NCBI RefSeq assembly: GCF_000499845.2
Contig: NC_023753.2
Location: 4,114,791 to 4,178,790 of the forward strand
Source of the DNA: Phaseolus vulgaris
Taxonomy: Eukaryota; Streptophyta; Magnoliopsida; Fabales; Fabaceae
DNA length: 64,000 bases
Direction of reading: 5' to 3'
The notes under the pieces: model-generated
Told to the model about the DNA's origin: nothing
What the model saw: the letters and a program-made list of their open reading frames with translations, nothing else
Database searches by the model: none
Shown: piece after piece, positions 50,620-62,740 of the stretch
Position numbering within the stretch: the first letter of the stretch is position 1
Layout: every line of letters begins with the position of its first letter
Program-made: the position numbers and the translations under genes

Positions 50620-51849
50620 ATAAATATTGTTTCTTTAATAGTCTTTTTCTTAGTATATTTTAAGAATTTAATTATGTTTTTTTTTTCATCAGAGTTTGCT
50701 ATTTTCGTTAAATAATAATATAAGTTTTATTTTTATTAAATATGTGTCATTCTCTATGTCTTGTATCATAAATGGAAAAAGAGCATATATTTCTATTTCT
50801 CTATGTATAGTAATTTTATTATAATTTAAAATAAAAATTTTACATTTTCTTTATCAGATAAAAATTCTTACTTATAAATTATAACAATAAGTTGTGGCAG
50901 AGATCTCCTCTAAATTTCCGACGCGAACTCAACACACCATTAAATGAACAGAAATAAAAAAAATGAATATTTTATATAAATTCGTAACTTTATCTTAAAA
51001 ATAAGTCAATTTAATAAAAAGTTAATTAAATGGCAATTAAAAGTCTAAATATATCTCTATCAGAAAATGAACGAAAAGCAATACAACAAAAAATTGGACC
51101 AACATTGCACTGGAATCATTTTGAGGAGACTTTTGGTCCGTCTTCCATCCTAAAACCTTTATATAAATAAAAAAAATGAAGAAAAAACAGTACAACAATA
51201 AAATTGTCCACACATGGAGTCCGTCAATCTAGGGAGACTTTTCATCGTTTATTTTCAAAGTTTTGTTTACAAAATATTGAAATTATTTTTTAGCTTTCCT
51301 ATGTACTGTACAAAATTTGAAAAAGAATACAAATAAAATGATTTTTTAAAATAAAAAAATAAAACAGAAAAATAAAAAAATAAAAAATTACCTGCTAATA
51401 TTTTATGATTATTAATCTCAATTATGGTTTTGACTGTTTGGTCTTTTTATTACCTTTTTTTCTTATTATAATCAAGTTTTTTAATTGAACTTTCAAAATT
51501 TAGATTTATTAAAATATTTAGATTTTTTACGAGAAATAATTAAGTTTAAAGATGATTTAAAAGGTCAAAATTTTCATTAAATTTAAATGTGACTCTGTGA
51601 TTCAGTCGTTGTATACGTAACATTGAGGGAAATGAAAAAAAAAAATCATAAGATAAGGCATGTAGAAGTTATTTAAAATATGAGTGATGTGTGTCCCCAC
51701 TAATGGGCCAGCGCTTGGCCTTTATTCTAGCCCGTCTTTATAGGATAGATAGACCTATTTTTTCAAGGCAATTGCTTCAAACACCATATTATTTATTACA
51801 TGCATCCAACGCGAAATTTAAAACTCAATATTGTCCTTGATTTTATTTT

Positions 51850-52190
51850 TCTTATGGATGCAGAAATCTGGAAGAGAGTTTTATACATTTTGGATTTCAA
51901 AATCTGAAAAGTCATTTTTTATTTCATTTTAGCTTCTGGATGATCATATCCAGAAGTGAGTTATGAGTTTCGGATTTCTATATCCAGAATGTGTGATGTA
52001 AATGGTGCTGAAGATTGAGATCTGGAACTCATTTATGTTTGCTTATGGATCTTGACATCCGAAAGTCATTTATGTTGTTCAAGTAAGTTTCTGGATTGTG
52101 ATATCTGGAAGTGACATATTAGTTTTGGATTTATATATCCGAAACTTTATAATTTGACTTACGAATATGAATATCCGAAAGGCAAAAATT
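51850..52190. repeat. Array of imperfect palindromes (GGATAT-N-ATATCC type), probable DNA-transposon interior
   Basis: About seven units of the form CTTCTGGAT-N-ATATCCAGAAG or TTTCGGATT-N-ATATCCGAAA recur every 35-60 bp. The layout resembles the interior of the Mutator-like element at 8591-9179. Possible element ends near 51750 and 52260 do not give a clear inverted repeat or target duplication, so borders are not called. Confidence 0.5.
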
Positions 52191-52400
52191 TTAAATCATT
52201 AAGGACAAAACGGACATTTCACGTCAATGTGTTGGGCAGGGAGAATAAACTTTTTTTCAGTTGTAATTTTTTAACAGGTCCTTAACTATAAAGGTTTATA
52301 TGATCGATACGAACCTTGGCCTTAACTCATTACGACATCCGAAAGATAAATATTAGGGGTAAACTAAGTAAATAAGGTAATGTTCTTTTAGTTTTTTAAA

Positions 52401-53253
52401 TAGGGGTGACATTGCGAGGCGGGCCATGCAGGTCGGTCTGCGGCCTGCTATCAAAAAGTGTAGGGCGAACTCATTAATCTAGCCCACTGATCCGCTTTGT
52501 CCCGCCTCGCATAACCCCCTTTGACCCGCTGACCCGCGTAAATAAAAAAATAGTTATTTAATTTTTTTTTTTGTAAAAAAAGATCATACTCCATCCATCC
52601 ATTATTGCAGTGTGACATATCTTTTATTTTATTTTAAAAAAATTGAATTTAATGTACTAAAAAAAAGAATGTTTTATTTTAATAATCTAAAGGAGTTAGT
52701 ATTAAGAGTGATAGTTGATTGCTTTATTTTAATCATCTAAAGGAGTTAGTATTAAGAGTGATAGTGGATTTAGTTTTAAGTAAAGTCTTATATTTAAAAT
52801 TTGTTAATAAAAAAATAATATAAAGAAGAGATTTCAATAGGATAGTTAAAAAAATTAGTCATTTCATTAAAATATTTTGTAGCAAAACTTTGATAAGATA
52901 CTCTTATACATTTACATACATATATAGGAAAAAATAGATGCAAAGCAAAACTTTATTATTTTTAATCAAGCTTTCTAACAACCTTCATACTTGAATTTAT
53001 ATTTTTATCATAATTAAATGAATTGAAACACAGATAGAATTTTAATTTTTCAATAATAGAAATAAGTTTTTTATAATTAATGAAATTTTAATTAAAAAAA
53101 AATCTTGCGCAGGCTGGTCCGCAGGCCTGCGGGTTACTTCTTATGCGGGGTGAGCCAGTGAAATAAGTCTGCACTCCTAGCATGGGACGGGCCAACTCGA
53201 CCCGCATTTTGCGGGCCAAACGTGGGATAGGCCAACCTGCATTGTCACCCCCA
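52401..53253. mobile_element. Non-autonomous hAT-like element
   Basis: The left end TAGGGGTGACATTGCGAGGC is inverted at the right end (complement TGGGGGTGACAATGCAGG). TTTTTAAA (52393-52400) and CTTTTAAA (53254-53261) flank it, matching at 7 of 8 positions, as expected for an 8-bp hAT target duplication. Both subterminal regions are rich in GGCCCGC / GACCCGC words typical of such elements. The 853-bp interior has no transposase and holds a local tandem duplication of about 56 bp (near 52670-52785). Confidence 0.72.
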
Positions 53254-54310
53254 CTTTTAAACATAATTTTTTTACAAATAATCGAAAACTAATTACCTTT
53301 TTGTGTTTGGAGAATAAATCTCTTTTTCGATCGAAATAATTTATTTTAATAATGATTGTACAAAGAACACATACGAGTTTATCTTTCTTGCTCTTGAAAT
53401 CAACACCATTTTTACTACGAAGGCATGGGAATATTCAATAGAAAAATGATACACTGACAACCTTGCTCCAGTATACAATTCTTTTTCTTTGTCTAAAATT
53501 TCAATTTTTATATAAAATAACAAAAATACCTTTTCTTTATATTATCAATTAGAAGTTGTATAGTGGAGCAGGTTGTCAATATTCAATATTGGCTCAAGTA
53601 CTAATCTTCTTATACTACTTTTCTTATATGATTAGAGAAAACATTTTGGTGATGGAAAATGATCAATTTCAAGAATCGGATCCTTGATCAAAGATTAGAC
53701 TTCAATTAGATCTATGAGAAAGTACATGACATACTCCATTTGATCATAACTCAAACATGGTTGGATGTCATTGTAAGTACATGTATGAGCACACTTCAGT
53801 TCCATTAATGATTCTCAAATACATCTTAATTTTGTATAATAGGATGAGACTAACATTGTTATTCAAAGATTTCTTAGATATCATTCCAATTTTGCTTAAC
53901 TAAAGAACAATGCAAAACACTCACCTATATGTCGTTTGAAAGTGAGTTCAAGATCCATCAAACAAGTTGTTCTTGCAAAAAAAAAGATAATATTTATCGG
54001 ATCCAACAACAAGTTTTGGAATGAAATCATCTATAAAGTGATATTTTTTTATGACTGAAAGTGTCATATATATCATGTGGAGAAAGGGTTGGATTATCCA
54101 TTCCCATGAAGTGCATTAATGATCTTTACAATACTCTTTTTCAGCTTAAAATCTTTTATTATCTTATAAAATTATATTTCTAACATTCTCATTAGAAAAT
54201 ATTGCAAATATACATTAAAAGATTATGATTCAAATCTTTAACATAAAGTGTCAAATGAAACTTTATTATACTTTAAAATTACATAATGCTATCAAGTGTT
54301 AAATAGCAAA

Positions 54311-57300
54311 TTATCTAGGATAAACATCAGTTGTTGACATCTCATTGATAGCTTTACTTTCACTTGATTTTTGTTGTATATCCACATCTTCATCCATTGT
54401 ACATTTGTGTAAGAAAAATGCTGGTTTTTGTGGAAATGGTAGTTCAAGTGAGTGATTATTAAGAAAAGACATAACCATTGCTATTGTAGGTCTAACATCT
54501 GGATTTTCTTGAACACATAATAAACCAATATGAATACATTTGAGAACATCCATGTGTGAATGATTTTCTTTTAAGTTTGAGTCCAAGATGCTTAGTAAAT
54601 CTTGATTCTCCCTTTGTTTCCATACCTGTATTAGTTAATCAAGATAAATATTCATATATACCATATATATGTTATTTTTTTTATATAAAGTGTGTATATA
54701 TAATTATCATTTAAAATTTTGGACTATCATACTTACATAACCGAGGAGGCCTTCCACACCATTGTGTGATTCATAAGTATTTATACTTCTTTTTCCGGTA
54801 ATAATTTCAAGAATCATGACACCAAAACTGAAAATATCCGACTTCTCAGAAAATTGTCCCAACATTGCATATTCTGGTGACATATAACCACTGTAGAACA
54901 CAAATACCATTTAGTTAAAGCATAGCACACACAAACATGAGATCAAGAAGAAAATATGTAGATGAGAAAATCTTACTATGTCCCAACAATTTTATTGGTA
55001 TTTGTGCAATTGTGATCCATTTCAACAATTCTTGCCATGCCAAAATCTGATAATTTAGGATTCATATTTTCATCTAATAGAACATTACTAGGTTTAAGGT
55101 CACGATGAATAATTTTAAGTCGAGAATAATCATGTAAATAAAGAATCCCCAAAGCAGTTCCTTTTATAATTTTGTAGCGTTCCAACCAACTTAATTTTTG
55201 TTGTTGAATACCTGGATTTCAAGGAATGAAGAATGGATGAGAAAAGTAAGTGAAACATGTTTGGTGGTTAACCACTTGAATAAATTTAATATATAATGAG
55301 TTAAAAAGATTACTTAATAAAACACATTAACTAATGATTTTGTTAAGGTTCAGGGGTCTAACCAAATAAAAGATAATCCAAGCTCCCATTTGGCATGTAC
55401 TCATAAATGAGAATTTTCTCTTCGCCGTCCAAGCAAAACCCAATAAATGTTACTAGATTTCTATGTTGCAATTTGGCTATTAATAAAACTTCATTCTTAA
55501 ACTCAACTGAACCTTGTTTAAAACTTGTTGAAAGCCTCTTTACAGCCACATGTCGTCCATCACAAAGAATACCCTAAAATTGTGTAAACCATTATTAGTT
55601 TGTTAAAAACTAAATTTGTTAAAACAAATCATATATGATACATGTTATCACAGTTTATAACATACTCTTTTCAACATACTCGTTCAAAGTTCTTTTTTAG
55701 TATACTAATAACTATAATAATTTTCTATTATAATAAAATATTAAAATTTAATTTTACCTTTTGTTTTTTATATTACAATTATTACAAGAAAATCATGAAA
55801 TAGAAACCAATTTTTAGAAACAAAAAATAATTAGTTGGTAGAGTGACTAAATTAGAGACAATTTTAGAGACTAAAAAAATTTTGGTTTCTAAATTAGTTT
55901 ATATTATTGTTAAATGTTTTCTTTGGTATTTAATTAGCGACCAAGGTTTTTGCTACCAAATTTAGAATCTAAATAATTGGTAGCAAAAACTTTGGTGGTT
56001 GTTAATTAGACACCAATTTAGAAACCATTTAACAATAATAAAAACTAATTTAGAAACTAAATTTTTTTAGTCGCTAAAATTGTCTCTAATTTAATTATTT
56101 TTAATATCTAAAGATTGATTTTTATTTCATAATTTTCTTGTAATGAATAAATACATATGTATGGTAATAAAAACATTGATAAAAGATAAGGATATAAATT
56201 TAAAAAATGGGACACTAGAAAGGAAATGAGGAATAAAGAGGGTTAAAAAGAATGTCTTAAAATGTTTTGTTGTTGCTTCTTTAAAAGTTTCAAAACATTT
56301 ACTCACCTTGTAAACTTGTCCAAATCCACCTTGTCCAATTTTATTTTTGGGCGAAAAATTATCTGTTGCTGCTTTAATTATAATTAAATCGAATTGAAGT
56401 CCCTCTAAAGTGATGCTTTCATGACCAACTGCAGCAAAATATGAAAATATTTGAATTAAGTTGCAAAGTTTATAAAGTGCAAAGCAATAATTATGAATTG
56501 AAATTCCACAATACATACAGTTTTTCCTGAGAAGAGTCCTGTAGTTAGTTCTTCTTGTTTTCCTCCTTCGCAAATACCAGCCAAAGGAAAGCAGTAGCAC
56601 AGAGACAGTGGCGAGGACAACAATTAAGATAATAATTCTTCGCCATCTAACTTTTTTGTTTTCTACATAAGAAATAAGCACTTGCCATTCAGGCACCATG
56701 ATAATTGTTAATTGAAAATGCTGACAGTAGTAAAATTCTTATTTTTGTTTGATTTTGTTTTTTTATGTATTGATTTTGTATAAGAATTAGAACACTTTAA
56801 ATATCTCTCTTAATTTATAATTTTTTATCGATAAAAAAAGAGATTAGTAAAATTGCCATACTATTATTGGAAAAGAAACAAAATATAAAAATGAAACAAA
56901 TCTAGTAAAAATATTTTACCTTTTATCTGTTGCGCCTTCTTTGACAGGGTTAAAAATTTAAATCAAATAATAAAATACCTAATTCTATTATAAACAAAAG
57001 TTGTTATTAATTTATTATATCTATTATAATTTATATATCAAATCATTTTATTTAAAATTAAAAAATAATTATATTAATACCGTTTAAATCTTAAAAATAC
57101 ATTTTTTATTTAATTTTTGTACTTTTTAAAAATATGTTAAATTATATATTGGTTTCACATCAGATTAGGTTTGACCTAAAAATTGCAAACCACTTAAAAA
57201 TTTAAATAAGACTGGATCAGCACAAATTTATTAGGAGATGATCGGTCAAGTTTACTACTCCGTTTTGAAACTTGTTTGAAAATATTAATAAATTGTATAT

Positions 57301-59989
57301 TATAATAATTATTTTTTAAAAAAATGTATATTTATAATAATTTTACATATTTTTTCTTATATTTTAATATAAAATTCTTTAATTATTTAGAATATATTTT
57401 ACAATAACTAGCTAGAAATTAGCTTTAAAACTAAATTGAATTGAAAGTTGATAAGCAGTAAATTATAAATATTTAGTAATTATTTGCTAAAATAACGAAT
57501 ACAAAATAGACATTTTAACATGGTGTTTCATATAAATTTTAATTTTATTTTAGTGGAAAATAAACTTTTCAGTATTTATAATTTTAACATTCTTTATTTT
57601 TATTTACAGATTAATCATTTAACTATTTTTACTTTTAGCTATCATAATTTATGTTGTGCATTTTAACATTTATTTCCGACTAAATCCAAAATATTTCCAG
57701 TCAATTTTAAAATAAAGTAAAAATATCATAGTTTTTAAGTAGATATTATACTTTTATTATATAAAAGAGGTATACTGATAGAGACGACATATGTTTGGTG
57801 GAGGGTTGCTATCTCCCACTGGTCATCTCTAATATATTTTTTAATACAATTTTTTTAGCAAAAGACAATAAATTATAATATGATAATTAAAAATTAGTGT
57901 TATATGAAATTTTGTATTTATCAATTTCAGTATTTAAACTCTAATGTGAAACACAATAAAATTAAGAATGCAAATACTGTAACATAAATATATTGAAAAC
58001 TAATTAAGAAATATTTTTGATTTTTTTTAAAAGATTTACCTGGTTTGGGAATTTTTAGATTGAAAAGGGGGTTTTACATAGTTGAGGGATATTGGTTAAA
58101 AAAAGAAAAGAATTATTAAAAATTATGAGAGCAGATTAAAAACTAACAAGAGAGTAATTTTTTTTTTGTGTTTTAATAAAAAGGGTTATTTTAATTCTTT
58201 CCCGATTATCCTCGGTATATTAGTTATGCACTTTAAAAGAAAGGGCAGATGATTCTAAACAATTGTTGATCAGTGGAATGTGTTTGTTAAATTATACTAA
58301 TTATTTTTCTTTTCACAGAAAATAAAACAATCTTTCGTGGTATAATTTGTTCAAAACTTCATCAAACATTAGTTCTATAACGTATTTTAGAAAGAGTTTA
58401 CGTATGCATGCAAATATTGCAGGAATGGGAAGATGACCTGTATTTGGAGAAGAAGAATCTGGCTTGCGCGCATCAACTAGAGAAACTTCACTGTGAAATG
58501 GGGACAAGCCAAACATAATATAGCAACTTGGATACAGTACTTTTCCCTCTGGACTCCCCAAACAACACCATGGAATTTCTGTGTTGAAAATGTTTTGTAA
58601 ACAGTCTTGGCAATCAGGATTAGATTGATCTGCAGTACATTGAGCAAGAGTATAGAGGGTTTGGTGATCATTCAGTTTTACAGCTTTTGTTCCATAATTC
58701 TTAACGCTACTGTCATCTGTCAATCGAACCAGTTCAGATAAAGTATTGGCCAAAGTCCAAGTGAAGAAACTTTGCAGAAGGCTGGGGTTGGAAGTATTGA
58801 CGATATTGAAGTGGTGATAGGTAGGATTTGTGTCCTCCGTGGAGAGAGAGGGACCATGGGAATAGCGAAGCATGCAGTGATTGTACCAGACGATAGCTTC
58901 TATGGAAGAGGGACACTCTGAGGATATTCTTTGGATTGCTTTTAGGACACATAGCTGGCAGAGGGTAGGGTTTAGTTCCCCGCGGCACATGAAGAGGCCA
59001 CTGACGGAGTCGGAGGGGTTTCTTCCGTCGACCGTGGTCTTGAAGAAGCCGGGGTTGGTGGTGGCATTGGAAGACAAGGAAGAGAGGAGAGCCCTTAGAT
59101 TTGATAAAAAAGCGCTGCTGGTTGTTTCGTTTGAACAATTGAGGGAAAGATACGCAGGATCCAGTGAGTAGTTTGGTTCTGCGTTGGAAGAATCTGTTAC
59201 GGGAACAAGTTGAGATGGTGCCGGAGCGATACTGGGGCGATAGAAAGGGTACACGTCATACCTGATCTTACAACTGGGATTTCTAGAACTCCCTGCTCCT
59301 TGGCATGTTTGCAGACCATATAATATGGTAGCATTTAGACATTTTCTACAATCTTGGGGTGAAAGATCAGGTGTGCACTGAGCTTCAGAATAAAGGGTCT
59401 GAAATCCAGATATTCTTGCTTCCTTTGTGGCATACTTCTTGGCGCCAATGGGAAAATTGGCTGCTTCATCTGCCGCTTTGTTAAGTGTTTTGGAAAGCAA
59501 ACTCATCATTGAGTGGTTGTTCATGATGCAGCTGCTCCCAGGTGAACTCGTGTCGGCAATGGAAAAGAAAGAGTTGTTGGAATAGCGAATCATGCAATCA
59601 TCATTCCCAAACATTGCCTCTTTGGACAAGTAATTACAGCCAAACTCCGGGGGATACAAATCTTGGAATATTGCTTTGGTTGTGTTTGCGACGCACTGGG
59701 TACAAAGGTGAGGAGGGACGTCACCCCAGCACAAGAACATTCCATAGACTGTGTCGGAGTGGTTTCTGCTGCCCACTGTGGTGTTGTAGAATTGCTTGTC
59801 AGCGGTGGCGTTGGAGGTTAAATAAGACAGAAGGGTCCTCAAGTTATTAAATTGGAAGGTGCTGTTTGGAGTAGATGTACTATTGAGTGAATTTGAACAC
59901 TCGCTATAGTCGTACTGTGCTTTAGTGGTTGCAAAATTGATGAAGGTGAGGAGGATAAAGTGGTATACAAGGCTGAAATAAGATGCCAT
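54311..59989 (-). CDS. CRK with four DUF26 domains and a kinase, seven exons
   Basis: Exons 58438-59989, 56519-56662, 56307-56428, 55363-55573, 54977-55211, 54737-54890 and 54311-54625 join into 911 codons (910 aa), about 240 more than its neighbours. All the extra length is in exon 1, which encodes four DUF26 domains in one open frame: C87/C96/C99 ([13 protein letters not shown]), C205/C214/C217, C335/C344/C347 ([13 protein letters not shown]) and C451/C460/C463. A Pro/Ala-rich linker (about 251-275) joins the pairs. Domain 1 lacks the WYDEC form (FGNDDC). Helix in [20 protein letters not shown], then LRRRKTRR. Kinase: [36 protein letters not shown] placed the exon 1 donor at G|GTCATC because it gives the usual NTG|ENKK join; a phase-compatible GTAAAC donor at about 58399 is an alternative. 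Intron 3 (55574-56306) holds a MITE. Most CRKs have two DUF26 domains. Confidence 0.9.
55780..56145. mobile_element. CACTA-like MITE in intron 3 of the four-DUF26 CRK
   Basis: The left end TATTACAAGAAAATCATGAA is inverted at the right end (complement CATTACAAGAAAATTATGAA), and inverted similarity continues nearly to the centre, so the 366-bp element is a foldback. AAT flanks both sides (55777-55779 and 56146-56148), a 3-bp duplication. The CATTACAAGAAA terminus is a variant of the CACTACAAGAAA end known from plant CACTA elements. No coding capacity. Confidence 0.78.
58438..59215 (-). other. Second (membrane-proximal) DUF26 pair of the four-DUF26 CRK
   Basis: This part of exon 1 encodes about residues 260-518. 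Its last domain has [16 protein letters not shown] followed by IMFGLSPF; the MFG form is shared with the CRK at 31570-35601 (LMFGTRHF) and not with domain 2 of the same protein (RYDVYPF). The two pairs therefore look like different ectodomain lineages joined in one exon, not a recent internal duplication. The linker [13 protein letters not shown] resembles the normal C-terminal end of a CRK ectodomain exon. Confidence 0.7.
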
Positions 59990-60070
59990 AAACCTGTTTG
60001 TTAATCTTGGATAACTGTATCTCTATGAAGCCATGGATGGATATAATGCTGCAATATATCGTTTTGGCAG

Positions 60071-60090
60071 CTGTATATTTATGGTTATAT
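60071..60090 (-). promoter_or_regulatory. Possible TATA region of the four-DUF26 CRK
   Basis: On the gene strand this reads ATATAACCATAAATATACAG, with TATA-like ATAAATATA about 85-100 bp upstream of the start codon. The W-box cluster lies just upstream of it, a plausible core-promoter arrangement. AT-rich background makes chance matches common. Confidence 0.3.
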
Positions 60091-60100
60091 GTGGAGTATG

Positions 60101-60170
60101 TAGTCAACTTAAATATTCAATTTAACCATGGTTGCACTCACAAGTCAATCAATGAAGCAGCAAGTCAACT
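60101..60170 (-). promoter_or_regulatory. W-box cluster upstream of the four-DUF26 CRK
   Basis: Three TTGAC cores on the gene strand (complements of GTCAA at about 60103, 60144 and 60164) lie 115-180 bp upstream of the start codon. Clustering of W-boxes is typical of WRKY-controlled defence genes. The segment CAAGTCAATCAATGAAGCAG matches the arrangement upstream of the gene starting at 20196. Confidence 0.45.
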
Positions 60171-60309
60171 TAGGTGGTGTATTTCCATTTCCAAGAGAGA
60201 TCCAGTCAATAAGTATGCGCGTTAGCTTTCCTACCATTTTGGTTGAATTTTCTGTCGGACCTCAATGCAATGAAATTTCATTCTGAATTTCCAAATCTCT
60301 TTTTTCTGT

Positions 60310-60690
60310 ACTGGTACGAGTGGGCGAATCACTGGGTTGACCAACACTCGAACCAAGTCACCGTCTAAGCAATATCGAGGTGGCCGCGTGATGACACGTG
60401 GCCGACTGATCCTTAACGTTTAGTCAAAGATTCACCAAGTCAGGAGGATTAATCCATGGTTAAGGGTTGTTTAGTGCAACTCTAAACACGAACCAAATCC
60501 CTAATGTGACTCATAAATGAAAGTCCATTAAGATAATATAAATAACACATATTTCAAAAATAAATGTACGTAATTATTTATAGTACTCTGACACTTAAGT
60601 GTTAATGCTCCGACTGACTTGAGCATTAGAGTGTCTTCTGCAGATATCATCCCCACCTGTAATGCCAGACGACCGAGAGGAGGAAGGTGT
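60310..60690 (+). repeat. Diverged LTR fragment of the same family as 29010
   Basis: It shares CCATTAAGATAATATAAATA, ATGTACGTAATTATT, and GACTTGAGCATTAGAGTGTC followed by TTCTGCAGAT with the copies at 29010 and 62170. The 5' half is more diverged. Confidence 0.5.
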
Positions 60691-62169
60691 AACAGAACTT
60701 GAAGCATTGTAGACCGATAAAAAATAAAGTAATCGCTCTCTAAGTCCAAATCCGTTCAAGAACATTTTCCATTATAAGACAATTCTGCACACTTATATCG
60801 TATTAAATTAAATTATTTAATGATGAAGACAAAATTGACTTATTTCTAGCTAAAAAGTTAGCTGGTTCATTCAATTTTGTTGATTTTTTTTGTTACACTA
60901 GGACAGGCAGACCCATTCACAGATTTGATACGAGGAAAATGGTACAAGAATATCCTTCAATTTTCTCACACTCTTTAAATACTTAATAAAATACTAATAT
61001 TTTTATTTTTCTAGTTGATTCATTCCAAATTTATATTTTTAAATAAATTTTTTATATTATTAGTATTGACTGGGTGATTAATAGAAAATGAGGTGGTTTT
61101 GTATCGTCACTCCAAATTTAAAATAAATTAAATATATCGAATTCAGTTATAATTATCTATTTTCAACGCAACCCAAATTTTATGCCATCTTTAGAAGTTT
61201 CGAAGAAATTGATGAATTTGACAATAATAAAGGGGTAGAGAAGTTTCAACGAAGCCTATTTCTTTTTTTTAACGTCAGATGGGAGGGTTTTATTCATCGG
61301 TTTGAATCAGATTTATTAAAAAAAATTATTAGTTTTAATTAGTTTATTTTTTTAATCACATTCTAAATCTAAATAACCTAATTAAAAAATTTCGAGCAAT
61401 TTTGTATAAAACATAAACACGATTAAAATTACTGAATACTAAATTCACTATTGAAAGATGAGTGAGCTTACTAATATATTTCCGATTTTAGATAAATTGA
61501 TTATTAAAAAAATTATTTACTCTCGTACAAATGATTCTGTGTCAAATATAAAGAGAAACATGTGATTGTGTGTGAAATATCCAATATCCTAAAATCTTAT
61601 ATATAAACAAATAAATTTCTCATAAAAGTTTTAATTACGGAAACATATACATTTTCTATGCCTCATTTTTTATACCAATTCAAATATTTAATTAAATTAA
61701 AACATTAAAAAAGTTATCTCTTTTCATTAATATATATTAAAAAAGGTTTAAATATATTTTTAATTCTGTAAACATAACTCTTTTGACTTTTAGTCCTCCC
61801 AAAAGTATTTGTTAATTTGATTTTTTTTATATTTTCTAACTGTTTTTTTTATTTCTTGTTATTAATTATAGTTAATTAAATAAAAATATACTAATCTATA
61901 TAATTAAAAGTACAAAGAATATTTTAAATTAATATAATATTTTTTTAGACAAATACTTTAATTAAGCAATACTTTTTAAATATAAATATAACTATGATAA
62001 TTATTTTTTAATTTTTATTCAATAATTTATTTATTTATTATTATTTTAAATGATTATATCTTACTTAGAGTTTATAAGTTATTTTTTAAATTTGATATTG
62101 TAAAACCATAAAAAACTTTGAGTCTTTTTTTTTTTTTTTTTTATTTCATGTGTTATCTATTTGAGTATC

Positions 62170-62740
62170 TAATTATACTTTAGGGAGCATTCCTACCCAA
62201 ACATAGGGTTATTTTTTTTATTGGTTTGTGTTCCTGCAAGGGAGATGGGACCTGGAGAGTTACTGAAGTCTTCGTTTTCGTCTTTCGGACGGGCAGGTTG
62301 CAGGGTGCTTGACTAGGGTCCTTCTTGTCTCCTTGTTTCTCCTTCGGCTCTCGGTCTTGGATGAACACCGAATGGGGTATCTGCGGAAGGCACTCCGACG
62401 CTCAAGTCAGTAAAACGGGTGATCGGTATTCGCGTAGGTGCACAGTAATAAATAACGTACATTTCTCCTTGGGATGTGTGTTATTTATATTATTTTAATG
62501 GGCTTACCTCATTGGGTCTGATTAGTGGAATGGATCACACTTAGGGTTGCATTACCTAATCCTTAATAATGACTTAGTTTCACTAACCTTGGTTTGAGCG
62601 TTAATGGTTATACATGTCGGTCGGTCTGACCATGCGTGGTGTGTCGGTCGGTCGGGCAGAAATACGCCGGCGAGCGTGTGTCTCGATCATCTCAAACAGA
62701 GAGACCGAGACACGTCATGATGTCGGTCGACCATATCGGT
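62170..62740 (-). repeat. LTR fragment, the best-preserved copy in the window
   Basis: Read on the minus strand it runs from GGTCGACCGACAT through GGTAATGCAACCCTAAG, CCCATTAAAATAATATAAAT and GACTTGAGCGTCGGAGTGCC to CAGATACCCC and beyond, in the same order as the copy at 29010. It may be a solo LTR or a truncated end; no flanking duplication or internal coding region was found. Confidence 0.55.

Larger units (their letters stand above)
50484..54310. other. Intergenic region with a palindrome array and a hAT-like element; no gene recognised
   Basis: 50484-50700 is the promoter side of the CRK starting at 50408. 51850-52190 (palindrome array) and 52401-53253 (hAT-like element) are listed separately. 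50700-51640 and 53260-54310 are AT-rich with nothing I can support; a 60-codon ORF at 53341-53523 is not credible as a gene. Confidence 0.65.

Noticed and set aside
58734..59171. ORFs of 96-134 codons in other frames of the four-DUF26 exon
   Set aside because: Arg/His/Pro-rich frame shadows of the coding strand; the DUF26 frame explains the sequence.
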